Of a stretch of 64,000 bases of DNA, positions 44,801 through 51,867 are shown in pieces. The stretch is from contig NC_092859.1 of the NCBI RefSeq assembly GCF_032062135.1, positions 39,889,118-39,953,117 on the forward strand, read 5' to 3'. How positions within the stretch are numbered: the first letter of the stretch is position 1; each line of letters opens with the position of its first letter. Under the pieces are notes generated by a model. It saw nothing but the letters and a program-made list of their open reading frames with translations, had not been told where the DNA came from and did not search any database. This stretch comes from Pyxicephalus adspersus (Eukaryota; Chordata; Amphibia; Anura; Pyxicephalidae). A program made the translations under genes and the position numbers.

Positions 44801-45817
44801 ATTCTTACTTTGTTCACAGGCTGTGTATCGACGGAAAATACCCAATGCACCTCCAAAAGCAAAGGGAGCAGAAATTCCAAAGGCCAGCAAGAAGGATCAA
44901 GGTGAATATTAAATCAGACTTATATTTAAAAGTTGATTTGCCTATAATTTCATGCTCATAGCACAAAAAAAATGATTCGAGAATAATAATGTGTTGGCCC
45001 TATATCAATACAAGATAATAATAATAATGTACCATTTGAAGAAACCCAACAGATCATAAACACTACAATAAACCATTGCCACCAGGTAGGCAGTGTACTT
45101 GAGGAAGAAAGATTGTAAACAGGCATGTGTGTATGTTTTATTGCAGAAACGACATCTGCCCCTTATGCTGCCTGCTTGCAGTTTAAATGTGTACCTAAAG
45201 TTGCTGTAAAAATAAAAGATAAATTCAGCTCCCCTAGGTGGAAAGGTACTATGTCCTAGCCTTCCCTAACACTTAACAATTGCTACATGAACACTTAATC
45301 TAACTTCTAAAACCAACAATTTAACATTTATCCTCTTGTTCTCCAACACCTAAATCTGACATTCTATTTTATTCACATGGTTCAATTATTCAGAACCCCC
45401 CTACCCCAAAACACTGGATAAAAAAACCTGGGTGACATTGAAGAGTAAGGGGAGTTAAAAGGGAGGATGAGGAATGAAGCTTTATATTATACCTATGTTT
45501 CCCCTGCTTCATCCCACTGCACTCCAATGAAATTGATGTCAAATTCCTTCCAGCGGAGAATGTTGATTAGCCCAAATTTTGCAAGAACATGCACTGTGCT
45601 GCAGCATCTTTTCAGAAGACTTACTGATCACATAAAAATCATTAAAAGTTAACATTTGATTGTTTACAAAACCAAATCCAAAGCTTTTATCTATAAAGCC
45701 TCTGCCCACTCTTCAATGTTATACATCCTGGTTACTCACAATATACTTACATTCCTTTTACTGTTTGTTTTAGAAGCTGCCAAGCGAGGAACCCATGATC
45801 CTAAAAGACCAACCTGA
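18586..45817 (+). CDS. TNIP1: TNFAIP3-interacting protein 1 (ABIN-1), 17 coding exons
   Basis: TNIP1 is a cytosolic coiled-coil adaptor that binds A20 and M1/K63-linked ubiquitin and dampens NF-kB and cell-death signalling. Joined exons give 617 residues (human: 636). The start matches the family opening MEGRxPYRIYDPGG. Landmarks: an LC3-interaction-like SSSEFEIL at 114-121, the conserved MALEFNRLAGKVHKNE block in exon 6, LLEVNKQWDQ at 300-309, the QRDFDRKLLLA block in exon 11, and the UBAN ubiquitin-binding motif at 457-476. A Pro/Tyr-rich C-terminal part includes YPYSPP and DDWQILYPPP. All junctions are GT-AG and the frame stays open throughout. Two regions differ from mammals: the N-terminal coil is shorter, and the last 40 residues are basic. 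Convergent with GPX3, as in mammals. Identity is very secure; exact N- and C-terminal structure is less so. Confidence 0.95.
18686..19777 (+). other. TNIP1: TNIP1 intron 2
   Basis: I searched by eye for a small exon that could supply the missing N-terminal coil and found none. AT-rich, no recognisable element. Confidence 0.5.
19778..19915 (+). CDS. TNIP1: TNIP1 exon 3
   Basis: Acceptor ATCTCAG, donor GTGAGT. Encodes residues 34-80, beginning GELLEETKNVAFALRQKAEA, which parallels human GELLEESQMEATRLRQKAEE. The Ser/Pro-rich remainder (PSSPSAIQTSLPG) is weakly conserved. Confidence 0.9.
19916..20727 (+). other. TNIP1: TNIP1 intron 3 with (AT)n tract
   Basis: Contains the microsatellite at 20323-20380, flanked on its right by a short duplicated GTGCAAAATA(C/T)ATGTGTGCAG unit (about 20390 and 20418). 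No other element recognised. Confidence 0.6.
20323..20380. repeat. (AT)n microsatellite
   Basis: About 58 bases of pure AT dinucleotide. Confidence 0.95.
20728..20825 (+). CDS. TNIP1: TNIP1 exon 4
   Basis: Acceptor GTTTCAG, donor GTAAGT. Encodes residues 80-112 starting EIEHADDFFHVQMEKR, rich in acidic and polar residues, in the region that is poorly conserved and probably disordered in the family. The frame links exon 3 (phase 1) to exon 5 (phase 0), which is the main support. Confidence 0.8.
20826..21387 (+). other. TNIP1: TNIP1 intron 4
   Basis: No recognisable element seen. Confidence 0.6.
21388..21456 (+). CDS. TNIP1: TNIP1 exon 5 (LIR-like motif)
   Basis: Acceptor TTCTACAG, donor GTAAGT; 23 codons, residues 113-135. 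GSSSEFEILDHSE corresponds to human GTSSEFEVVTPEE. FEIL fits the LC3-interacting pattern [WFY]xx[LIV] with serines and an acidic residue just before it, as reported for the human protein. Confidence 0.9.
25514..25546. other. 12-bp stem hairpin in intron 5
   Basis: TTACATTAGCTC and its exact reverse complement GAGCTAATGTAA are separated by 9 bases. No flanking repeat was recognised. Confidence 0.7.
26392..26895 (-). mobile_element. 5'-truncated LINE (L1-like) insertion with 20-bp target duplication
   Basis: AGAACCTCCTCCAAGTTTTT occurs exactly at 26372-26391 and 26896-26915, bounding about 500 bp. The insert starts with a poly(T), so it lies on the minus strand with a poly(A) tail. The transcript-sense end reads CTCAGTAAAGTTGATTGACA before the tail, similar to L1-type 3' ends. 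No reverse transcriptase frame remains. The target duplication is seen directly; the L1 label is inferred. Confidence 0.8.
28057..28251 (+). CDS. TNIP1: TNIP1 exon 6 (conserved core)
   Basis: Acceptor TTATCAG, donor GTATAA; 65 codons, residues 136-200. LQRMESSLNMFAKDCDQNRL and MALEFNRLAGKVHKNEMRTS align closely with human LQRLETTLSVCAEEPDHGQL and MALEFNRLASKVHKNEQRTS. This is the longest conserved block outside the UBAN region and begins the central coiled coil. Confidence 0.97.
28252..28781 (+). other. TNIP1: TNIP1 intron 6 with short hairpin
   Basis: Contains the perfect hairpin at 28526-28559, listed separately. Nothing else recognised. Confidence 0.6.
28526..28559. other. 14-bp stem, 6-base loop hairpin
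   Basis: AGATGCCACCTATT is followed by GCACGT and then the exact inverse AATAGGTGGCATCT. Copies of TAGGTGGCATTTAT at 25337 and 33954 suggest it comes from a dispersed repeat. It is too short for a typical microRNA precursor. Confidence 0.75.
28782..28876 (+). CDS. TNIP1: TNIP1 exon 7
   Basis: Acceptor ATGTTATAG, donor GTAAGG. Residues 201-232 begin TLCEQLRKENEDLRSKLEAD, matching human TLCEQLRKENEALKAKLDKG; coiled coil. Ends in phase 2 within an Arg codon. Confidence 0.95.
29167..29278 (+). CDS. TNIP1: TNIP1 exon 8
   Basis: Acceptor TCTGAAG, donor GTAATA. Completes the split Arg and continues NENLELRKLILDKGK (human REENLELKKLLMSNGNK), then a polar stretch ending AAHQQ. Residues 232-269. Confidence 0.92.
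29279..31286 (+). other. TNIP1: TNIP1 intron 8 with V-SINE
   Basis: Contains the SINE at 29584-29905. An open frame at 30600-30896 has no splice context and no recognisable domain. Otherwise AT-rich and unremarkable. Confidence 0.6.
29584..29905 (+). mobile_element. V-SINE, near full length
   Basis: The tRNA-derived head has an A box TGGCTCAGAGG at 29596-29606 and a B box GGTTCGAATCTC at 29639-29650. Next comes the conserved central domain (GGAGTTTGCAGGTTCTCCCC, CCGGTTTCCTCCTACATCCC). The tail GTACAGCGCTTCGTAATATG, GGTGCTATATAAACACTG and (AAT)n is the inverse of the L2-like tail copies elsewhere in the window. Such SINEs use the reverse transcriptase of the LINE whose tail they share. Confidence 0.85.
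31287..31376 (+). CDS. TNIP1: TNIP1 exon 9
   Basis: Acceptor GCTTCTAG, donor GTGAGA; 30 codons, residues 270-299. The end VLLKKVKILEHQRAE corresponds to human AAEKKVKMLEQQRSE; the first part is variable. Confidence 0.93.
31377..32415 (+). other. TNIP1: TNIP1 intron 9
   Basis: No named element recognised. Confidence 0.55.
32416..32481 (+). CDS. TNIP1: TNIP1 exon 10
   Basis: Acceptor TCTTACAG, donor GTATCA; 22 codons, residues 300-321. LLEVNKQWDQQFRSMKMQYE is nearly identical to human LLEVNKQWDQHFRSMKQQYE; coiled coil. Confidence 0.97.
32743..32841. repeat. (CATA)n and (AT)n microsatellites
   Basis: (CATA)n occupies 32743-32776 and, after a short spacer, (AT)n occupies 32782-32841. The (AT)n tract creates spurious YIYIYI frames. 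Confidence 0.95.
33088..33200. repeat. (CATA)n/(CA)n compound microsatellite
   Basis: Alternating CATA and CA runs. The upstream 50 bp resemble the sequence before the (CATA)n array at 32743, so both arrays probably derive from the tail of the same LINE or from a local duplication. Confidence 0.9.
34202..34333 (+). CDS. TNIP1: TNIP1 exon 11
   Basis: Acceptor TTTGCACAG, donor GTACGA; 44 codons, residues 322-365. ITSLRQKLSQ and KQRDFDRKLLLARDKLE match human ITELRQKLAD and KQRDFDRKLLLAKSKIE; coiled coil. Confidence 0.96.
34334..35334 (+). other. TNIP1: TNIP1 intron 11
   Basis: An L2-like tail fragment (CCATTTATATAGCACCAACA) is at about 35168-35190. Nothing else recognised. Confidence 0.55.
35335..35463 (+). 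CDS. TNIP1: TNIP1 exon 12
   Basis: Acceptor TGTTCCAG, donor GTAAAC; 43 codons, residues 366-408. LHDQLSSTSKQREYQERE and ISRLNK match human LQDQLSPLTRQREYQEKE and IQRLNK. GC-richer than its surroundings. Confidence 0.96.
35464..36208 (+). other. TNIP1: TNIP1 intron 12
   Basis: Nearly half of this intron is the hAT MITE at 35524-35865. The rest is AT-rich. Confidence 0.6.
35524..35865. mobile_element. hAT MITE with intact 8-bp target duplication
   Basis: 342 bp beginning CAGGGGTCGGCAAAAAT and ending GTTGGCCGACCCCTG, an inverted repeat typical of hAT elements. It is flanked on both sides by CATTAACA (35516-35523 and 35866-35873). No transposase. GC-rich interior compared with the intron. Confidence 0.92.
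36209..36337 (+). CDS. TNIP1: TNIP1 exon 13
   Basis: Acceptor TTTTGCAG, donor GTATTT; 43 codons, residues 409-451. ALEEAL, a Ser/Pro-rich insert (GPHSPSFSPSAED), then RQELLTQVDLLKQQ, which matches human RKQELVTQNELLKQQ just before the UBAN motif. Confidence 0.95.
38270..38940. repeat. Degenerate tandem array, ~58-bp period
   Basis: Blocks recur roughly every 50-75 bp: an ACCTGTCTC-type start, CTACATACAATTACAC, ACACAACCACACA, then TATGGGTCCACACATTAA. Clear units begin near 38643, 38719, 38766 and 38824; earlier ones are more diverged. The + strand is strongly A/C-rich. No protein coding is evident. Confidence 0.65.
39630..39775 (-). repeat. L2-like / V-SINE tail copy
   Basis: (ATT)n, ACAGGATTTACATAGCACCA, TTATGCAGTGCTGTACATTA, GATACAGGAGGAGAGAACCC and AGAGCTTACAATCTAG, in the same order as the copy at 3985. 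Confidence 0.7.
40165..40290 (+). CDS. TNIP1: TNIP1 exon 14 (UBAN ubiquitin-binding motif)
   Basis: Acceptor TGTGTCCAG, donor GTAACA; 42 codons, residues 452-493. EEDFKRERSDRERMNEEKEE (457-475 region) is the UBAN/AHD2 signature shared with NEMO and optineurin, which reads linear ubiquitin. The key DF pair is D458-F459; the equivalent NEMO aspartate is D311. All signature positions are kept, so ubiquitin binding should be intact (inference). Confidence 0.98.
40291..40901 (+). other. TNIP1: TNIP1 intron 14
   Basis: Contains a 23-base poly(A) tract at 40382-40404 and nothing else recognised. Confidence 0.6.
40902..40967 (+). CDS. TNIP1: TNIP1 exon 15 (diverged)
   Basis: Acceptor CTTTGCAG, donor GTACCT; 22 codons, residues 494-515. 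Position and phase match the human exon that carries the basic KRKAK stretch. Here the sequence (LRSCQEDLRQDRECSRDV) is mixed-charge with no Lys, and the basic cluster is missing. Confidence 0.8.
40968..44557 (+). other. TNIP1: TNIP1 intron 15 (3.6 kb)
   Basis: Holds the hAT-like MITE at 42425-42586, poly(T/A) tracts at about 41154-41170, 41769-41791 and 43349-43370, and no recognisable gene. Confidence 0.6.
42425..42586 (+). mobile_element. hAT-like MITE, copy D
   Basis: Best-preserved member: begins CAGTGTTCTCCCCAGCCCC and ends GGCTTGAACACTG, with AAGTGGTTACTGAAGAGTTG and CCACCTACAATTTC inside. Copies A-C lie in intron 1. The flanks do not show a clear 8-bp duplication. Confidence 0.7.
44558..44740 (+). 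CDS. TNIP1: TNIP1 exon 16 (Pro/Tyr-rich)
   Basis: Acceptor ATTCCAG, donor GTAAGT; 61 codons, residues 516-576. GERY, HQYPYSPPG, IDDWQILYPPP and VVAPEHSQ parallel human GERY, YPYAYPP, FEDWSQIRYPPPP and AMEHPPP. Likely unstructured interaction segment. Confidence 0.93.
44820..44901 (+). CDS. TNIP1: TNIP1 exon 17 (basic C-terminal part)
   Basis: Acceptor TGTTCACAG, donor GTGAAT. Residues 577-604: AVYRRKIPNAPPKAKGAEIP then KASKKDQ. No close counterpart in the human C-terminus that I can recall. Supported by splice sites and frame continuity into exon 18. Confidence 0.75.
44902..45773 (+). other. TNIP1: TNIP1 intron 17
   Basis: No recognisable element apart from a short (AAT)n at about 45009-45027. 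Confidence 0.55.
45774..45817 (+). CDS. TNIP1: TNIP1 exon 18 (stop codon)
   Basis: Acceptor TTTGTTTTAG. Encodes EAAKRGTHDPKRPT and TGA at 45815. The end is basic, unlike the acidic/proline mammalian end. A transcript would confirm whether this or another 3' exon is used. Confidence 0.75.
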
Positions 45818-46250
45818 GTGGGTACAATGAAGGTGCCATTTTGTTATCCCCCTGCCCCCGGTATATCCTCCTTTCTTCATGTGGAATCATTACATTCTTC
45901 TACCTAGTTTGTTGGTACCACATCCTTTCTTCATGAGGGATCATTACATTCTTTCAGCCAGTTCCTAAGCTTGCAGTTGTAGACATCTTTAACCATGGTA
46001 GTGCACAGAAGAATGGTCAGTTGAAGATGGAGTTACTTAACATAATAATTAAATGAGTAAGAATATATAAAAACAATACAGAAACACTTTGCAAGTTTAT
46101 GACTACCGTATGTTTTGGTTTAATCCCAGTTTAGTATTAAGAAGACAGTCCAGGTAGCCTTAACAATAAACTGTATTAATATTTAAGACCTTGCTTAAAA
46201 TTCTCATGTGACGGCTTACATTTGAATAAATATTATCACATTGTTCCTCC
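45818..46250 (+). other. TNIP1: TNIP1 3' UTR (end approximate)
   Basis: Contains an imperfect 54-bp-spaced direct repeat (TCCTTTCTTCATG at 45869 and 45923, each followed by ATCATTACATTCTT). AATAAA motifs at 46165-46170 and 46225-46230 are candidate poly(A) signals. Another AATAAA at 47961 would make a longer UTR. Confidence 0.55.
46225..46230 (+). terminator. TNIP1: Candidate TNIP1 poly(A) signal
   Basis: AATAAA followed within 25 bases by a T-rich stretch. The AATAAA 60 bases upstream is an equal candidate. Confidence 0.4.
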
Positions 46251-48250
46251 CCCTGCAGTCTATTTATAGAATAATATATCTGCCATCAGTTATTGCTAGC
46301 CAAATACTATTTATAACAGTGTGTGCAGCAGTTTGTAGTTTATCGGGAACTAGTGACAGTCAGAGTGTAATGTGTTGTATGCAGAGAACAGTATCTTATA
46401 CTATAATACCAAAGAATAGGAAGGAATCTATAGGTTCTTTATGTGGTACAGTGTGTGTCGTCTGTATGCAGGTCCACATGTAAGCCCTGGTTTTTATTTG
46501 TGTAATGGGATAAGCTTGTCTTTGACAGATTACCCATTAGCCCTTCACATTAGCACCACTTATGTTCCATGGGGGAAGCCGAGGGGAAGGGGTGAGTGGT
46601 TTGGACAAGTCTGGTTTAGCTGCAGACACCTGGCAGAAACCAGAGGCTCATGTAGAGAACTTTGTCCAAAAAAGGTTCACAGTGAACATGATCTGCATGC
46701 TGAAGAGTGCTCCAGTACACTTACCTAGCTAAAACTAAGCAATCATCATTCAGCCTACTTATATGATAGGGGCCAGTATATGTAAAATTTATCAGTCAAG
46801 CTAATGAAAGATTACATGCCACCAGCAGTAAATACAATGCTATTTTGTCACTCTTCTTCACTCATTACAAACATGTAAGAATTATGATTCCATTGTAGTG
46901 ATTGCTGATCTCCAGTTGAAACTTGCATGTGAGGTGGGGAAAAGTGGGAGATACACATAGATGTACTCTGGATTAGCAGAAACTCTGCTATGTGAGATAG
47001 GAAAGGATTGTTGTATGTTTGTTGTGTTAGGCAAAAGGCAGACAGGGAAGCAGGAAATCGAGGCTTAACAATTACTGAATGTAATGAGTATTTGTTGAGT
47101 TTCATTGCTTGAAAGGGTGATTGTGGATCGGTCTATTTCAGGTGGTTTGTAGGGTTAGAAGACTTTGCAGTAGATGTATGCGGTATTTACAGCTGGAGAA
47201 GGCTCTTGTATATCCCAGTAGACCTTGGGGAAAAGTGGAACTTGCTGGAAGTCACTAGTGAGCACAGGAAGGTACCTCCACTAGGATACAGAGGAGTTGG
47301 CAGACTCACGTGTGGAGCAGTCAGTGAAGAATTTTGGAAAACAGGAAACCTCCTTCCATCTTGTTTCCATTAACCTCCTGTCTGAGTAATAGGCAGTTGT
47401 TTTGTCAAAGCATACCTGTCCTGAAATATGTAGTGTTGTCACTGCCTTCAGGAAAGAGTGTGTGCTGATATATTTCTCTTGCGATGGGTATACTTTAAAG
47501 TCATTTTGTGATGCAGTATATGAGGTGATATGGCACATGAAAGGTTGTACTGGGAGACTGTCTATGTGTGCGATTGGGGAAGTTAGACCTCTCTCCATGA
47601 AATTAAGTGACAGTGTAGCAGACATGATACAGTGAATGTGTAGGTGAATGGAGGCTCATTAGGGATCTGAATGACCCATTATGCATGATTAGATCCCTGT
47701 GTGTTTGACCAAGTTCCTTTTTTTTTTATATTAGGGAATCTAAACAGAAAGTGATTGATGGAATAAAAGTATTCAGCAGATTCGGAAATATAATGAGTTA
47801 TTATTCATTGATTATGTGAAGAATGTTGTGGAGATATGTGTTGGCAAAATTTAAAGATCCGACTTTATAAGCTGTATACTGATAGATCTAATTGTGTATT
47901 TACTTTCACACTGAACTTAACGGTATGCATTTTTCTAAAGAATATATTTTGTATAGAGCAAATAAAAATGGGGCTTTTTATGTTGATTTAGTTGTCACAG
48001 TGATAATCCCAGTCTGTGAGATGATCAGAGCATTTCCCTTATAACAATATTAAAATGAAGTGGAACCTATAAATATTTTACAGTAATCACTATGATAACT
48101 GCTCATGTCTTGCCGGTGTATTTTGTAGGACAGAGAGCAGTGTCTCATAAGTTTTATCAGCTTTTATCTTTCCTTGATCTTACTAAACTGCAGTCTGGTT
48201 GGTTGCTATGGGTTAATGTTCATTATTGTCCCCAGACATTTACAAAAATA
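46251..48250. other. Intergenic between TNIP1 and GPX3
   Basis: No supportable gene. The open frames at 46848-47105 and 47281-47625 (minus) lie downstream of the L1-like remnant in its reading direction and may be its decayed C-terminus or 3' UTR, but I cannot show this. A poly(T) lies at 47719. Confidence 0.4.
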
Positions 48251-49300
48251 GCCTATAGTTGAGAGAATGTACCTCTTAGGGGCATACCAGGTTGGCACAA
48301 CAGTTCAAACTTGGTTAGAGAATTACGAAATGTTGAAAGTAGATGTAGACTAGAATAGAACTTTTGTAATTGTAGCATGCGCCAAAAGCCCAGAGGGGGA
48401 TTTAGCAAAGTAGATTCTGCTAGACTGGCGAAAGTCCAAGCATCTGGGTTTCCAAAATATACTATTATGAAATTGTCACATACATACATATTGTGCAAAA
48501 ACTGGGTCAAATAATCTGGGTGACCTATGACCGGAGTCATGGGAGAGTGAGGAGGAGAGAATAATGCTCATAGTAGGTAGGAATGAGCATTTTTTAATGT
48601 TGGTCCAATTGTGGGATGTTTAGACTGGTGTTTGGAATAAGATTGTGTGACCCAAGGGTGGTTCAACAGGATTGGCCTTTATAAAGAACATTCCAGAGTG
48701 GTCCATTGTTTGTATTCAGCATGATACTTGATATCGGAGAGGGTCTGGCATTCCTATAGCTCCTTTTTTTTAGGAAGAAAAAAGGGTATTACGACGGATG
48801 CAGACATGGGAAACCCCCAGACAAAATTGGTGAATTCTGCTTTCAGTCCCTGCACATAGGAAGAGGCAATAAAGTAAATGCGGCATTATTGTTGTTTTCA
48901 AAATATTTCTATTAAACCATGAAAAGGTCCCGTCTCCACTTCTGCATTTCTGACCTATTGGCCTGGAATAAATTGTCAGGGTCAGAGGTAATATGAATCC
49001 CTAAATTCATTCGATCTGATTTCCACTTAAAAGGAGATCTGTATCGCTAGAACTGAATGCGAGGAAGTATTTGGGCTGCGAGTTATAGATTCATCAACAT
49101 TTATGGTGTAATTTGATAAAGTTTAGAGTTCCCTCAAAGCATCCATCAGATTGGGTAGAGGTCCCTGGATTTTTGTAAAAAAAAATAAAAGGCCATCTGC
49201 AAAAGCAGCAAACTTGTGATGAGTTTGAACATTTTGACTTCAGCGAATAATGCGGAGAAAAGGCAGAAAAGGCAAAGACAAATATGTTTTGTAACCCATA
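48250..49300 (-). pseudogene. Decayed L1-like LINE ORF2 fragment
   Basis: On the minus strand, several short frames in order resemble the reverse transcriptase of L1/Tx1-type LINEs. HKFAAFADGLLFFF at about 49191-49221 resembles the catalytic FADD box with D changed to G. SNYTINVD follows at about 49101-49125. A later frame (48540-48253) has WRMLQLQKFYSSLH and LTKFELLCQPG, like the region after the thumb. Stops and frameshifts are frequent, so it is dead. The 5' part is missing. Confidence 0.6.
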
Positions 49301-49773
49301 GCAACCTGTAAATTGCAGTCAGAGTAACAATTCTCTCAAGCAACTCTCTGATTGGTTACTAAGAGTAGCTGCATGTTATTTAATAGTAAAATAAAAACAT
49401 TTGCAAAAGAATTGAATTGTATTTTGTGTTTTCCTATTATTGTGTCTAAATGTGTTCTATTGAGTTGTTTGATTGTAATGAATTCCCATTAAACATTATA
49501 TGTAAGTAAATTAACGTTTGTGAATTCAGTTATGTTATTATATGTACAGTATGTTATCACAGACTAGCCTATACACCCGATTACCTCTGACAGCCTTCTA
49601 GGCTTGTATGTTAAATATGTAGTCAAACCTGTAAACCAATGTATGTAATGCTTCATTCCAAGTATGTAATTAAAGTTTTTTTTTTTATTGTATACCTTGT
49701 TGTCGTCTTTTATTGTGGAAAAGTTCAAACACCTTTATTGAGTACACTATGCTTGTGTAGTAGTGTTCTAATT

Positions 49774-50097
49774 CAGGGGTCGCCAATCTTTTTGGACCTT
49801 CGGACTACTAAATTTGCAGACTCCAGACTGTACATATGCGTGTGTGAATCATAGGGGAAGAAACTTTCCTTTCCTCATAGTGACGTCATGATGCCAGAAC
49901 CCACCCACTCTCCCATCGCAGGCTCGGACCCAGAGACACAACCAGCCCACCGCCCTGAGCCTGCAAACCATACAGGGTACATGGTCAGTGGCTCTGGCCG
50001 GTGCGCCCCCCCAGCAGGGTCCTTCTCCTGACCCCTCTGGGGGGCGAACCGGCCAGAGCCGGTGAACCACAAAACTTTCTCTGGTTGGCGACCACTG
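49774..50097. mobile_element. hAT MITE related to the 1557 element
   Basis: 324 bp beginning CAGGGGTCGCCAATC and ending GTTGGCGACCACTG. The flanks TTCTAATT and TACTAGTC agree at 5 of 8 positions, fitting an old target duplication. The first 40 bp match the element at 1557, so this is probably an internally deleted derivative of the same family. GC-rich interior. Confidence 0.8.
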
Positions 50098-51289
50098 TAC
50101 TAGTCCATAGTATCAGAATTTATCTTCTTCTGGCTGACCTAATCAAAGTGAATTTTGATTGGGCATTGGATTACTGCTCTTAAGGGACTAGTTTGGCCAA
50201 AAATATTAGGTATATCAGGAGCCTGGTCAGGATAGGTCAGTCCCTGCCTTCTGTTCTTGTGGATATTCCAACAGCAAGATTCTATCTGCCATAATTTTAC
50301 ATTTTTTCCTGCACACTTTAATGTTTTGGGGTGTTTCCACCTACCTTCCTGTGTTTCAGCATTTTTTCTTGTATCCTGTGCTTTGTATATATTATTGAAC
50401 ATTCCCGTTTTTGGTAAGGATCCCAACACTGTTACCTATGGGAGCCAGGTGCATAGAGCAAAAAAAATTTGTATGGCTGATCAGAGCTTTACTTCATTTT
50501 CTAAGCTCAGTAAATTATCCATTGCAGATAGATAAATTACTTTGGTAAGTGATCAGCCTGTATGTTTTTGGTAAATCAACCCCAATAAATGTAGAATAGA
50601 AACCAAAAACTATTCATCCACAGTTGTTGATGAAAAGGTATTTGCTAATAATAAACAATACAAAAAATAAATGTTGGGAAATGTCTTCATTGAGAGGCAC
50701 ATTGACCATGTTTTGTGGCTGCAAGTGGAAAATTTATATAAATCACAAAATCTCCCAAGTTAGGAACATATTAAAGACTGCTAAAAGGTAAATAAAAAAG
50801 CAACATCTACAGCACACAGTTATGTTTTTGGGTTCCTGTTCTTTCAGCAGCAAAAAAATGTTGCTTTTATTGATCTGTATTTGGAAATAGAGCCACAAGT
50901 CCAAGTATTCAGTGTTCTGAGGATGAAAATGTCCTCTGGTTGTCAGGGTGTCCCTAATGCAGGCTGAACAGTTGTGGTTCTATATCATGAACATGGTTTA
51001 ATAACTATTTTGCTAAGACCTTTACAAAAGAATGAAATTGCTTTAGGTAACACTTGTGATCCCAATTTTCATTAATGATATCACCAATGAATGAAAGGAA
51101 GAACCAGGGACAGTTAGGCTGGGGAGAAAAGAGCTAGATGATGCCAGGAAATGAGGCATGGTCTTTCTGATTTTCTGCATTGCCTAATCATGGTGTGCAG
51201 TAATGCGAAGGAAAGGTTGACATTGCAATTAGTGGTGTCTTTAGAAGACATTCTTACTATACATTTTATGTACAAAGATAAAAGCAGAA
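50098..51289. other. Intergenic, downstream of both genes
   Basis: No gene, RNA or repeat recognised; short open frames are without domains. Confidence 0.5.
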
Positions 51290-51315
51290 ACTCTAGGATT
51301 TCTTTATGAACAATG

Positions 51316-51321
51316 TTTATT
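51316..51321 (-). terminator. GPX3: GPX3 poly(A) signal
   Basis: AATAAA on the minus strand (TTTATT on +), 120 bases past the SECIS element and about 305 past the stop. A T-rich stretch follows, so cleavage is expected at about 51290-51306. Confidence 0.7.
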
Positions 51322-51439
51322 GATTACCAGCACAATAAAAGCATCACCCCAGAGTTCAGGCAGAAAGCAGTGAGCCCTCGATAGTGCTGTATTCCCATCC
51401 CAGGATGGTGGAGCTACTGGAATGCACTAAACAGCAACT

Positions 51440-51508
51440 TACCATTCCTGGTTTCCAGACAGGTCCAGTACTTTAATACTTTAGGACCTATCTTTCATGC
51501 AGATGGTA
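51440..51508 (-). promoter_or_regulatory. GPX3: SECIS element of GPX3 (form II)
   Basis: Read on the minus strand: helix I TACCAT/ATGGTA, internal loop, 5' core ATGA (51498-51495), helix II GATAGGTCC paired with GGACCTGTC (one G-T wobble), apical AA in CCTAAAG, a mini-helix AGTA/TACT, and the 3' core GA in TGGA (51455-51454). These are the conserved parts needed to recode UGA as selenocysteine. It lies 117 bases past the stop codon. The AA lies about 12 bases from ATGA, as usual. Confidence 0.92.
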
Positions 51509-51624
51509 TCTCAGCCTACCATAGGTCTCCTACCAACTACCCAAACCCTTAGCAATAAGAGCACAAAAATATATATATATCTATATAAACACACAAGGAA
51601 ACATTAAGCAATGATGACAAAGCT

Positions 51625-51867
51625 CTAGTTTTGATCCCTTCCCATCATTAGGATTCTCTGAAGCCCTGACTGTGATTTCAGGTAGGCAAGCACGTCCCTC
51701 TTTACTTGAGGAACTGGTGTGCGAGGATGCCAGCGCTTCACAGGGCGGCCATCGGGTCCAACTAGAAACTTCTCAAAGTTCCATTTCACATCATTGATCT
51801 TGAGGGGTTCCCAGAAAAGACGATTTAATGGATTTCCTAAAATGTCACCTACAGGGGGACAGGAGTT
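51625..51867 (-). CDS. GPX3: GPX3 exon 5
   Basis: Acceptor TTCTCCAG on the minus strand. Residues 154-233: [31 protein letters not shown] (W182 and N183 catalytic), [10 protein letters not shown], and a C-terminus [13 protein letters not shown] before TAG. The C-terminal tail is about seven residues longer than in human. Confidence 0.97.
   Translation of the reverse strand, partial: NSCPPVGDILGNPLNRLFWEPLKINDVKWNFEKFLVGPDGRPVKRWHPRTPVPQVKRDVLAYLKSQSGLQRILMMGRDQN

Noticed and set aside
49849..50183. Overlapping GC-rich frames at 49.9-50.2 kb
   Set aside because: They lie inside the hAT MITE with terminal inverted repeats; no coding evidence.
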